Source: Paracoccaceae bacterium (GTDB taxonomy: Bacteria; Pseudomonadota; Alphaproteobacteria; Rhodobacterales; Rhodobacteraceae). From it: 64,000 bases of DNA. Under the pieces are notes generated by a model. The model was given only the letters and a program-made list of their open reading frames with translations, was not told the DNA's origin and did not search any database. The DNA lies in the NCBI GenBank assembly GCA_022843025.1, contig JALHOL010000006.1:308084-372083 (forward strand), written 5' to 3'. Position numbers and translations under genes: made by a program. Positions 36,477 through 44,941 of the stretch are shown here, piece after piece; positions within the stretch are counted from its first letter, which is position 1; each line of letters begins with the position of its first letter.

Positions 36477-38063
36477 TCACCGGAAATAGATGTTGAAGCG
36501 CGCCCGGATCGCGGCATCGATCTCGGGATCGACCACGCAGCCGGCCTTGGCCAGTATGTCATTCTTGCGCCGGATTGCCGTATCCAGCAACAGCGGCTTT
36601 CCGGCCTCGTTCCATTCCTTGGGGCTCATGCGGTTGGCCGCATTGGGATAGATGTATTCCGTCTGCATCAGGCTCAGTGTCTGATCCGACCCCAGATAAT
36701 GCCCGGGTCCACCCAGACAGACCTGCTTCATCGCCTCGATGCTGGTGGAATCCTCGGTCACGTCGATCCCCCGCACCAGCCGCATCGCCTGCCCCAGCAG
36801 GTCATCGCCCAGCACCAATGACTCCAGACAGAAGCCCAGCAGCGAGGCATGCATCCCCACCGCCTCATAGCACATGTTCAGCCCCGCCAGACCGGCCAGC
36901 GCATTGGTGATGCCCTGCTCCCACCCGGCCTGCATGTCAGGCAGTTTGCTGTCGGAAATCCCCGACGCCGCGCCACCGGGCAGATCATAGAACCGATGCA
37001 TCTGCGCGCAACCCGCCGTCAGCAGGGCCTGTTCTGCACTCCCGCCCGACATCGCCCCCGTCCGCAGATCGCTGACAAAGGGCCATGTGCCAAAGATCGC
37101 TGGCGCCCCTTTCTTGATCGCGTTCACATAGACAACGCCCGCCAGACATTCCGCCACCGCCTGCACGATGGTCAAAGCGATCGGCGCAGGCGCCGTCGCA
37201 CCCGCCTGCCCTGCACTCAAAAGCAGCATTGGCATGCCCCGCCGCACGCAATCCTCCATCGTGATGCAGGACTCTTCGGCAAACTTCATCGGCGGCACGA
37301 CAAAGCAGTTGGAATTGCTGACAAATGGCCGCTCCAGCCATTTCTCCTCGCCCCCCGCCACCGTGTAGAGCATGTCAAAACAATCGGCGACATGGGACGG
37401 ATCGCTGAACGATGTCCCCACATGCTTCTTCGTGCCCGCAAGGCAGGCATAAAGCGTGTTCAGGTCCATCTCGCGGTTGTCCACCACATCACGGCAGACC
37501 ATCGTGCGCTGATAGAAATGGATGTTGTCGAGGTTATCGACCAGCCGCGCCCCGTCATACAGGTCCTGCGTGGTCGACTCGCGATACTCCAGCGTGATGG
37601 GGTCCACGATATGCACCGCCGCCCCGGCCGTGCCAAAATGCACCTTGGTTCCCGACAGTTCCAGATCATGCTTCGGGTCGCGCGCGTGCAGCGTGATGTT
37701 GCGCGCCGCCACCGTCAGCATGTCCTCGACCAGCGCGCGGGGAAAACGGATACGCCCATCGTCGCCCAGGATCGCGCCTGCCTCGGTCAGGATCTTCACC
37801 CCCGATGGCGGGGCTTGTGACAGCCCGATCACCTCCAGCGCTTCAAGCGCGCTTTCATGGATCTTCGCCATCCCGGCCTCGGTAAGGGGTTTGTACTGCC
37901 CGCCCGACATGCCGCCGCGCACAGGCCGCACATTTTCCGCCAACGGGGCCGACCGCAGGGCAACCCGTGCCGACCGCCCACCAGACCGCCCAGAAGCGCG
38001 CCGCGTCGGTTCGCAGACCTCGCCCACCGCACCCGCATCCGCGCCTTCGATTGCCTCAGCCAT
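36477..38063 (-). CDS. MttB-superfamily methyltransferase, non-pyrrolysine
   Basis: A 528-residue MttB-family TIM-barrel protein; members move a methyl group from a quaternary or tertiary amine to a corrinoid protein. The archaeal trimethylamine enzyme reads an amber codon as pyrrolysine; here one uninterrupted frame covers the family with no internal TAG, as in glycine-betaine, proline-betaine or carnitine enzymes (MtgB, MtpB, MtcB). Landmarks include RGGMSGGQYKPL, VHFGTAGAAVHIVDP, FFGTWPFVSDLR-type text and LGGPGHYLGSDQTL. No corrinoid protein gene (MtgC/MttC) lies in the window. The N-terminal 45 residues look disordered. Confidence 0.88.
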   Translation of the reverse strand: MAEAIEGADAGAVGEVCEPTRRASGRSGGRSARVALRSAPLAENVRPVRGGMSGGQYKPLTEAGMAKIHESALEALEVIGLSQAPPSGVKILTEAGAILGDDGRIRFPRALVEDMLTVAARNITLHARDPKHDLELSGTKVHFGTAGAAVHIVDPITLEYRESTTQDLYDGARLVDNLDNIHFYQRTMVCRDVVDNREMDLNTLYACLAGTKKHVGTSFSDPSHVADCFDMLYTVAGGEEKWLERPFVSNSNCFVVPPMKFAEESCITMEDCVRRGMPMLLLSAGQAGATAPAPIALTIVQAVAECLAGVVYVNAIKKGAPAIFGTWPFVSDLRTGAMSGGSAEQALLTAGCAQMHRFYDLPGGAASGISDSKLPDMQAGWEQGITNALAGLAGLNMCYEAVGMHASLLGFCLESLVLGDDLLGQAMRLVRGIDVTEDSTSIEAMKQVCLGGPGHYLGSDQTLSLMQTEYIYPNAANRMSPKEWNEAGKPLLLDTAIRRKNDILAKAGCVVDPEIDAAIRARFNIYFR

Positions 38064-38078
38064 GACCCGCTCCCTGAT

Positions 38079-38110
38079 TCATCTGTTCCCAAATATCCTG
38101 CCGGGCTCTG
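38079..38110. repeat. diverged G-rich/ATATCC dispersed repeat, copy 5
   Basis: TTCATCTGTTCCC followed by AAATATCCTGCCGGG. Only the box part is well preserved; the G hairpin is degraded. It lies in the 116-base gap between the second FAD-GcvT gene and mttB. Confidence 0.5.
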
Positions 38111-38179
38111 CCATCGCGTCTGCCACGGGTCCAAGGACCGATGGCAGACAAGGCGCAAAGCCCCACAGACCTCCCGATG

Positions 38180-40627
38180 TCACGCACGCACCCGCTCCGA
38201 TTTCGGGTCATACATCGGTGCCAGTGACGCCACGGCCCGATGCCGCACCCCCGCCACCTCGATCTCATAGCTTGAGGCAAGCACCGCTTCTTCGCTCTCG
38301 CCCGCGCAGGGCACATAGCCCATGCCAATCGCGCCCCCCAGGAAATGCCCGTAATTCCCGCTTGTCACCGGCCCCACGATCCGGCCATCGCGCACAATCG
38401 CTTCATTGTGGAACAGCATGACTTCGGGGTCCTCCATCCGGAACTGCACCATCTGACGGCTCAGCCCGGCCTCCTGCTTGCGCAGCACCGCCTCGCGCCC
38501 CAGGAAGGCCGGCTTCTTCTTTGAAACGGTAAAGCCCAACCCCGCCTCCAACACATGATCCTCATCGGTGATGTCATGGCCCCAATGGCGATAGGCTTTC
38601 TCGATCCGGCAGGAATCCAGCGTGTGCAGCCCGCACAGCGTGAAACCCAGCCCCTCGCCCGCCGCCTCCAGCGCCTCGAACACATGAGCCGTCTGGTCGG
38701 AACTCACGTAAAGCTCCCAGCCCAGCTCGCCCACATAGGTTACCCGATGCGCCCGGGCCAAACCCATGCCCACCTCGATCTCGCGCGCCGTCCCGAACGG
38801 ATGCGCTGCGTTGGAGAAATCATCAGGGGACACCCGCGCCATCAGATCGCGCGCCTTCGGCCCCATCACGCACAGAACGGACTCCGCCGCCGTCATGTCT
38901 GTGATGACAACGAATTCCTCATCCAGACAGCGCCGCAGATGGGCCAGATTGCGCTGCAACGTCGCCCCCGGCACCACCAGCAGATAGGCCGTCTCCGACA
39001 GCCGCGTGACCGTCAAATCCGCCTCAATCCCGCCCCGCGCATTCAGGAACATGGTATAGACGATCCGCCCCACCGGCACGTCCACCTCTGCCGAACAGAC
39101 CCGGTTCAAAAAAGCCGCTACATCGCGCCCCTCCACCCGGATCTTACCGAAAGAGGTCATGTCGAAAAAGCCGACGCCGTTCCGAACCGCCAGATGCTCG
39201 GCCTTCTGGTTCTCGAACCAGTTCTGCCGCTTCCAGCTGTACCGATACTCCCGCTCCTGCCCCGGCTTCGCGAACCAGTTCGCCCGCTCCCATCCCGCGA
39301 CCTCGCCGAACACCGCCCCGCGCGCTTTCAGATGCTCATGCAACGGCGTCCGCCGCACATCACGCGATGTAACCATTTGCCGATAGGGGAAATGGTCCGC
39401 ATAAAGCAGCCCCAACGTCTCGCTCACCCGTTCCTTAAGGTATGCCCGGTTCCGCTGGAACGGCTGCGCCCGGCGGATATCCACCTCCCACAGATCAAAC
39501 GGCGGCTCGCCTTCGGTGATCCAGGATGCCAGCGCCATCCCCGCCCCGCCAGACCCGGCGATCCCGACAGAGTTATACCCAGCCGCGATCCAGTATCCGC
39601 CAAGCTCCGGCGCCTCGCCCAAATAATAGCGATCATCCGGGGTAAAGCTCTCCGGTCCGTTGAAAAAGGTGTGAATCCCCGCCGTCTGAAACAGCGGCAT
39701 GCGGTTCATCGCATCTTCAAGGATCGGCGTGAAATGCTCCCAATCCTCGGGCAGCGTGTCGAACATGAAATCGTCCCGGATGCCCCCCATGCCCCAGGGT
39801 TTGGCCTTGGGCTCAAAGGCCCCGATCATCATCTTGCCCGCATCGGATTTGTAATAGGCACACTCATCCGGCACCCGCAGCACGGGCAGATGGCCCAGCC
39901 CCTCCACCGGTTCGGTGATCAGGTAGAAATGCTCGCAGGCATGCAGCGGCAGCGTCACGCCCGATTGCGCCGCGAGGTCACGCCCCCACATGCCGCCACA
40001 GTTCACGACCACATCGGCGGCGATGAACCCCGGCTCGCCATCAGCGCCGATGTAATCCACCCCCGTCACGCGGCCCCCCGCCTGCCGCACGCCCGTCACC
40101 TTGGTATGCTCGAAAATCTGCGCCCCGCGCATCCGCGCACCCTTGGCCAGCGCCATCGCGATGTTGGCCGGATCGCATTGCCCGTCCAGCGGCAGATGCA
40201 CCGCCCCCACCACATCCGACACGTTCAGATGCGGATACATCTCCTTCACCTGCGACGGCGAAATCTCCGCCACATCCACCCCGAAGATGCGCGCCACCGT
40301 CGCCTGCCGCAGCAATTCCTCCCGCCGGTGCTCGGTCAGGGCAACCGAGATGCTGCCCACCTGCCGCATCCCCGTCGCCACCCCCGTCTCCGCCTCCAGT
40401 TTGACGTAAAGGTCCGCGGAATACTTCGCCAGACGCGTCATGTTGGCCGATCCGCGCAACTGCCCGATCAGCCCCGCCGCGTGCCATGTGGTGCCGGACG
40501 TCAACTGCTTGCGCTCCAGCAGCACCACATCGGTCCATCCCGCCTTGGCCAGATGATAGGCCACCGAACAGCCCGACACGCCGCCCCCGATCACCACTGC
40601 CCGCGCCTTCGACGGTATTGCTGCCAT
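38180..40627 (-). CDS. FAD-dependent amine oxidoreductase with GcvT domain (DMGDH-like), paralogue B
   Basis: An 815-residue two-part enzyme. The N-terminal DAO/FAD half starts with VIGGGVSGCSVAYHL and has TSGTTWHAAGL, whose His is the covalent FAD site in dimethylglycine and sarcosine dehydrogenases. The C-terminal aminomethyltransferase/GcvT half (from about residue 430: FFDMTSFGKIRVEG, YVGELGWELYV, LEAGLGFTVSKKKPAFLG) binds folate. Such enzymes demethylate N-methyl glycines and trap the carbon on tetrahydrofolate. ATG 40627 is chosen over a start 8 codons upstream. It lies between paralogue A and mttB. Confidence 0.92.
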   Translation of the reverse strand: MAAIPSKARAVVIGGGVSGCSVAYHLAKAGWTDVVLLERKQLTSGTTWHAAGLIGQLRGSANMTRLAKYSADLYVKLEAETGVATGMRQVGSISVALTEHRREELLRQATVARIFGVDVAEISPSQVKEMYPHLNVSDVVGAVHLPLDGQCDPANIAMALAKGARMRGAQIFEHTKVTGVRQAGGRVTGVDYIGADGEPGFIAADVVVNCGGMWGRDLAAQSGVTLPLHACEHFYLITEPVEGLGHLPVLRVPDECAYYKSDAGKMMIGAFEPKAKPWGMGGIRDDFMFDTLPEDWEHFTPILEDAMNRMPLFQTAGIHTFFNGPESFTPDDRYYLGEAPELGGYWIAAGYNSVGIAGSGGAGMALASWITEGEPPFDLWEVDIRRAQPFQRNRAYLKERVSETLGLLYADHFPYRQMVTSRDVRRTPLHEHLKARGAVFGEVAGWERANWFAKPGQEREYRYSWKRQNWFENQKAEHLAVRNGVGFFDMTSFGKIRVEGRDVAAFLNRVCSAEVDVPVGRIVYTMFLNARGGIEADLTVTRLSETAYLLVVPGATLQRNLAHLRRCLDEEFVVITDMTAAESVLCVMGPKARDLMARVSPDDFSNAAHPFGTAREIEVGMGLARAHRVTYVGELGWELYVSSDQTAHVFEALEAAGEGLGFTLCGLHTLDSCRIEKAYRHWGHDITDEDHVLEAGLGFTVSKKKPAFLGREAVLRKQEAGLSRQMVQFRMEDPEVMLFHNEAIVRDGRIVGPVTSGNYGHFLGGAIGMGYVPCAGESEEAVLASSYEIEVAGVRHRAVASLAPMYDPKSERVRA

Positions 40628-40635
40628 GACCTTGC

Positions 40636-40693
40636 TTTCTTCTCTGTTCAAGTATCCTGCGGGGGGTCCGGGGGGCGCAAAGCCCCCCGGTCC
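40636..40693. repeat. G-rich/ATATCC dispersed repeat, copy 6
   Basis: TTTCTTCTCTGTTCAAGTAT, CCTGC, a G run, then a perfect hairpin CCGGGGGGC (40668-40676), loop GCAAA, with 40682-40690. It separates the two paralogous FAD-GcvT genes and abuts the ribosome site of the downstream one. Confidence 0.85.
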
Positions 40694-40702
40694 TGCCCGA
40701 TC

Positions 40703-43144
40703 TCACGCGCGCAAGCGTTCGTTCTTCGCATCCCACAGCGGCGCGTCCTCGCAGACCAGCGCCGGATAGCGTTCCCCGAAAATCTCCACCTCGACCGCCG
40801 TCCCCGGCACAGCCAGTTCCGCCCGCAGCATCCCCAGTGCCACGACCTTCCCCACCCGATGCCCGAAATAGCCGCTCGTCGTCTCGCCCACGACCGCGCC
40901 ATCGTGCCAGATCGTCGACATGTAGGGCGGATCGCAGTCCCCCGCCTCGACCGTCAGGGTCACGAAGCGCTTCGCCACGCCCCGCTGCTTCTCCGCCGCC
41001 AGCGCCGCCTTGCCCCGGAACTCCTTGCTCCAGTCGACAAACCGCTCCAGCCCGCCCTGCAACACGGTGTAATCGGTCGAAAGATCACCCTTCCACGCCC
41101 GATACCCCTTTTCCACCCGCAGGGAGTTCAGCGCGAACATCCCGAAAGGCCGCAGCCCCAAAGGCCGCCCCGCCGCCATCACCGCGTCGTATACAGCTGC
41201 CGTATCCGCCCCCCGCGAATGGATCTCCCACCCCAGCTCGCCCGCGAAACTCACCCGCATCAGGAACACCGACCGCCCCGCGATCCGCCCCTCCTGCCAG
41301 GTCAGCCAGCCCTTGCCCAGATCCGCCTCGCAGCCCGCCGCGACAAGCACCTCCCGCGCCTTCGGCCCCGTCAGGATCTGGGTCGACCAACCCTCGGTTT
41401 CATCGACCATCGACAACCCGGCAGGCAGCGTCGACAAAAGCCACTCCTTGTCATGCATCTGCGCGGTAGCCGCCGTGATCAGCAGCACCTCGTCCTCGGC
41501 CAAACGCGCGACCGACATCTCGGTGACGATCCGCCCCTTCTCGTCCGCGAAATAGGCCAGACCCAACCGCCCGACCGCAGGAACCTTCCCCGTGATCTGC
41601 GCCGACAGCCAGTCCACCGCCCCCGCCCCGCTTACGCGGAACCGCGAAAACCCCGGCAGGTCCAGAATCCCGCAGGCATCCCGCACCGCCAGACATTCCT
41701 CGCGCACCGCGCCGAACCACGGGCCTTCGCGGTCCCATGTCTGCTGCGCCGCCTCGGACGTGTCATCCCCCGCCCGCGCATACCACAGCGCACGCTCCCA
41801 GCCGTTATACGGCCCGAACTGCGCCCCCATCGCCGCTACCCTGTCATGCACGGCCGACAGCTTCTTCCCCCGCCCCTCGGGCCAGGTGTGATGCGGGAAA
41901 TGGATGGCATATTCGTGCCCGTAAACCTCCATCCCCTTCTTCACGCAATATTCCGGGTCCTCAAAGCCGGTAAACCGGCGCGGGTCGCAGGACCACATGT
42001 CCCATTCCGTCGCCCCCTCGGTCACCCATTCGGCCAGCACCTTGCCCGCCCCGCCCGCCTGACAGATGCCAAAGGTAAAGACGCAGGCCTCAAAGGCATT
42101 GGGCACCCCGGGCATAGGCCCGATCAATGGGTTGCCATCGGGGGTATAAGGGATAGGTCCGTTGATCACCTTCGTCAGATTGGCCTGCGCCAACAGCGGC
42201 ACCCGCGCCATGGCGTCGTTGATATGCCACTCCAACCGCTCCAGATCATCCGGGAAGAGCTGGAAGCTAAAATCCTCCGGCATCGGATCATCAGGTGTCG
42301 CCCAATGCGCGCGGCAATTGCCCTCATAGGGGCCAAGGTTGAAGCCGTATTTCTCTTGCCGCAGGTAATAGCTCGAATCCACATCCCGCAGCAGCGGCAG
42401 CTTGGCCCCCGCCCCCTTGGACCAGCTTTCCAGTTCCGGGATCGTGTCGAACAGCATGTATTGATGGCTCATCACCATCATCGGCAGGTCGCGGCCAAAC
42501 ATCTTTGCCACGTCGCGCGCATAATATCCGGCGGCATTCACCACGATCTCGCAGCGAATCTCGCCCTTGGGGGTTTCTACAACCCATTCATCGCCCTCGC
42601 GCCGCACGCCCGTCGCGGGACAGAACCGTTCGATCCGCGCCCCCATCTGGCGCGCACCCTTGGCCAGCGCCTGCGTCAACTGTGCGGGGTCGATATCGCC
42701 GTCATAGGGATCATACAGCGCACCCGACAGATCATGCGTCTCAAGAAACGGATAGCGCGACTTGATCTCGTCCGGGCCAAGGATGTTCAGGTCCATGCCC
42801 TGATACCGCCCCATGCCCACCACACGCTTGAACTCCTGCAACCGCTCCTTGCTGTGGCCCAGCCGGACCGATCCGGTGACGTGATAGTTCATCGGATAGT
42901 CCACCGCCGCGCCAAGGCCGCGATACAACTCTGCCGAATAGCGCTGCATGTTCATGATCGACCAGCTCGACGAAAACGTCGGCACATTGCCCGCCGCATG
43001 CCAGGTAGACCCGGCCGTCAATTCGTTCTTTTCCAGAAGCACGCAATCCGTCCACCCGGCCTTGGCCAGATGATAAAGCGAGGATGCCCCCACAGCCCCC
43101 CCGCCGATAATGACCACCCGCGCGCTTGTGGGAAATTCCGCCAT
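40703..43144 (-). CDS. FAD-dependent amine oxidoreductase with GcvT domain (DMGDH-like), paralogue A
   Basis: An 813-residue enzyme of the same build as its neighbour: VIIGGGAVGASSLYHLAKAG, then TAGSTWHAAGN with the covalent-FAD histidine, a DAO domain, and a GcvT half (from about residue 440: GILDLPGFSRFRVSG, SFAGELGWEIHS, LNSLRVEKGYRAWKGDL). The two paralogues differ enough to suspect different substrates, for example dimethylglycine and sarcosine, or another N-methyl amino acid. GGAGG lies five bases before ATG 43144. It is first in the leftward operon and faces a LysR gene across 121 bases. Confidence 0.92.
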   Translation of the reverse strand: MAEFPTSARVVIIGGGAVGASSLYHLAKAGWTDCVLLEKNELTAGSTWHAAGNVPTFSSSWSIMNMQRYSAELYRGLGAAVDYPMNYHVTGSVRLGHSKERLQEFKRVVGMGRYQGMDLNILGPDEIKSRYPFLETHDLSGALYDPYDGDIDPAQLTQALAKGARQMGARIERFCPATGVRREGDEWVVETPKGEIRCEIVVNAAGYYARDVAKMFGRDLPMMVMSHQYMLFDTIPELESWSKGAGAKLPLLRDVDSSYYLRQEKYGFNLGPYEGNCRAHWATPDDPMPEDFSFQLFPDDLERLEWHINDAMARVPLLAQANLTKVINGPIPYTPDGNPLIGPMPGVPNAFEACVFTFGICQAGGAGKVLAEWVTEGATEWDMWSCDPRRFTGFEDPEYCVKKGMEVYGHEYAIHFPHHTWPEGRGKKLSAVHDRVAAMGAQFGPYNGWERALWYARAGDDTSEAAQQTWDREGPWFGAVREECLAVRDACGILDLPGFSRFRVSGAGAVDWLSAQITGKVPAVGRLGLAYFADEKGRIVTEMSVARLAEDEVLLITAATAQMHDKEWLLSTLPAGLSMVDETEGWSTQILTGPKAREVLVAAGCEADLGKGWLTWQEGRIAGRSVFLMRVSFAGELGWEIHSRGADTAAVYDAVMAAGRPLGLRPFGMFALNSLRVEKGYRAWKGDLSTDYTVLQGGLERFVDWSKEFRGKAALAAEKQRGVAKRFVTLTVEAGDCDPPYMSTIWHDGAVVGETTSGYFGHRVGKVVALGMLRAELAVPGTAVEVEIFGERYPALVCEDAPLWDAKNERLRA

Positions 43145-43236
43145 GACACCCTCCGTTGGCCCGCAATGCAGGCCCGTTCCGCATCGCAGGATGACAGCCC
43201 ACCCCGCCCCTTTCAATTCGCCCCAGACCCGCCTAT

Positions 43237-43255
43237 TGATCGGATATTCCGATCA
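43237..43255. promoter_or_regulatory. LysR-type operator dyad
   Basis: TGATCGGATATTCCGATCA is a perfect dyad (8-base arms, 3-base spacer) ending 10 bases before the LysR start and about 90 bases before the divergent oxidoreductase start. Its inner part is ATC-N9-GAT, which satisfies the T-N11-A rule for LysR sites. It overlaps the expected ribosome site/5' end of the lysR mRNA, so autorepression is likely. Confidence 0.75.
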
Positions 43256-43265
43256 GAGGCTCCCC

Positions 43266-44117
43266 ATGCAGATCGACCTTCTCGACACGTTTCTCGATCT
43301 TGTCGAAACCCGCAGTTTCAATCGTACAGGCGAAAGGTTGGGCATCACGCAATCCACCGTCTCCTCGCGCATCGCCGCGCTGGAACAGGCGCTGGGATCA
43401 AAGCTCTTCACCCGCTCACGCGCAGGCACCGACCTCACAACCGAAGGCGCGCGCTTTGAATCCCATGCCCGCACCCTTCGTCATGAATGGCACGAGGCGC
43501 GGCGCAGGATTCAGGTCCCCGACCGCGCGGCCCATCTGGTGCGCCTCGGCATCCAGAACGACCTTGCCGCCCAGCATATCGGGGAATGGATCGCCGATTT
43601 CCGGCGTGCCCTGCCTGATACGGCCTTCTATATCGAACCCGACTATTCCAATCAGATGTGCGCCGATGTCCTGACCGGGATCCTCGACTTTGCGGTGATG
43701 TATTCGCCCAAACCCCACCCCGATCTGCATTTCTCGGAACTGGGCGACGTGACCTATCGCATGGTCAGCACCGATACCGACCGCCGTGCCGGGGTGAACC
43801 CCGATACCTTCGTCTTCGCCCATTTCTCCCCTTTGTTCGAAGCGATGCATCGCGATCTGACGCCAGAGTTTGCCTCTGCCGCTGTCTCGGTGGGGCAAAG
43901 TGCGACAGTGGCCTCGCTGCTGGGGGCCATGGGCGGCGCGGGCTATGTGCTGGATCGCACCGCCACCCAACTCATCGCTGCGGGCCGCGTGCGCGAGGTG
44001 ACGGATGCCCCCGTCCTGCGCCAGCCGGTCTTTGCCGCCACCCACCTGCGCCATCGCATCACGCCCCTGCACCGCAAACTGCACCGGATCGTGCAACGGC
44101 GGCTGTCGGGCCGCTGA
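43266..44117 (+). CDS. LysR family transcriptional regulator
   Basis: A 283-residue LysR protein. The N-terminal winged helix is typical (LLDTFLDLVETRSFNRTGER, LGITQSTVSSRIAALEQALG, LFTRSRAGTDLTTEG), followed by a periplasmic-binding-like effector domain. It is divergent from the FAD-GcvT/MttB operon and carries a perfect dyad just upstream, so it is probably the operon's regulator, responding to a methylated amine or its product. The start at 43266 is supported by the family N-terminus; longer frames run into the operator. Confidence 0.93.
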   Translation: MQIDLLDTFLDLVETRSFNRTGERLGITQSTVSSRIAALEQALGSKLFTRSRAGTDLTTEGARFESHARTLRHEWHEARRRIQVPDRAAHLVRLGIQNDLAAQHIGEWIADFRRALPDTAFYIEPDYSNQMCADVLTGILDFAVMYSPKPHPDLHFSELGDVTYRMVSTDTDRRAGVNPDTFVFAHFSPLFEAMHRDLTPEFASAAVSVGQSATVASLLGAMGGAGYVLDRTATQLIAAGRVREVTDAPVLRQPVFAATHLRHRITPLHRKLHRIVQRRLSGR

Positions 44118-44254
44118 TGCAGGGCACCTTCACAGCGCGATTGCACCTGCTCGGCTGCGCCAAATCCTGTTCAAATTCTTAACAACCTGCCCAACCACCG
44201 CCCGCTGCGTGCATACGCCTGTCTGCACCGCCATCTGCACCGGCTGCTGCACAG

Positions 44255-44941
44255 TCAAACCATGGTCCTCAGCCGGTATCCCGGCCCATGCAGCAGGCGC
44301 ACAAAGGTGATCGGCGCATCCGCCGTCCAGGTCATTCGCTCGGTCACAAAGACCGGTGCCCCCTCCGGCAAACCCAGCGCTGCCGCCTCCTCCCGGCTTG
44401 CGCCTTCGGCGGAAAAGGCAATATCTCCAATGGCATAAGCGACGTTCTGCACCAACCATTCATTCGCGCTGACCGCCCCGAAATCGGGCACCATGCCGCC
44501 CGGCAGCACGGCGGGGTTCAACCACCGGACCTCATGCGCAAAGGGCCTCCCCCCCGCCAGATGCAGCGTCTCCACAAACAGCAGCGCCACCCCCGCCGCC
44601 ACCCCCATCCGCATCGAAACCGCCATCGGCACTGCCTCCATCCGCTGTGCCAGAACACGGTGAGAGTAGCTTTCACCCCGCGCCTCAACCTCTTGCCGTA
44701 TAATGGAAATCTCCAGCGTCGCCTTGCGCACCGGCAAGACAGCGACCCGCGTTCCGGCCTTCCTGCGCCGCTCCAGCAACCCAGACTCGGCCAGATCGCG
44801 CAGCGCCCGGTTCACCGTGGCCCGCGCCACGCCGAACTCCACCGCCAGCGCCTCCTCCCCCGGAATAACCGCCCCCGGCACCCATTCCCGCGCCCGGATA
44901 CGGCGCAGCACCTCAGCCCGCACATCCTCCCAACCGGTCAT
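44255..44941 (-). CDS. hutC: GntR/UTRA histidine-utilisation repressor
   Basis: A 228-residue GntR-HutC regulator: wHTH at the N-terminus (RIRAREWVPGAVIPGEEALA, FGVARATVNRALRDLAESGL) and a UTRA ligand domain (GVALLFVETLHLAGGRPFAH, EWLVQNVAYAIGDIAFSAEG). HutC represses hut genes until urocanate binds. It overlaps the hutF stop by one base (TGATG) and is cotranscribed with it. A site matching the HutC consensus GTNTANAC lies in the hutF/hutI divergent region. The 137-base gap to the LysR gene shows no gene or clear signal. Confidence 0.92.
   Translation of the reverse strand: MTGWEDVRAEVLRRIRAREWVPGAVIPGEEALAVEFGVARATVNRALRDLAESGLLERRRKAGTRVAVLPVRKATLEISIIRQEVEARGESYSHRVLAQRMEAVPMAVSMRMGVAAGVALLFVETLHLAGGRPFAHEVRWLNPAVLPGGMVPDFGAVSANEWLVQNVAYAIGDIAFSAEGASREEAAALGLPEGAPVFVTERMTWTADAPITFVRLLHGPGYRLRTMV

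Noticed and set aside
36477..38063. A pyrrolysine-coding trimethylamine methyltransferase
   Set aside because: The whole MttB-family region is one frame with no in-frame TAG, so pyrrolysine is not used.
38555..43459. A 1634-residue open frame on the plus strand
   Set aside because: It is antisense to both FAD-GcvT genes, begins and ends without family text, is rich in Arg/Pro/His as expected of a GC-rich complement, and crosses the LysR operator. The minus-strand proteins are clear family members.
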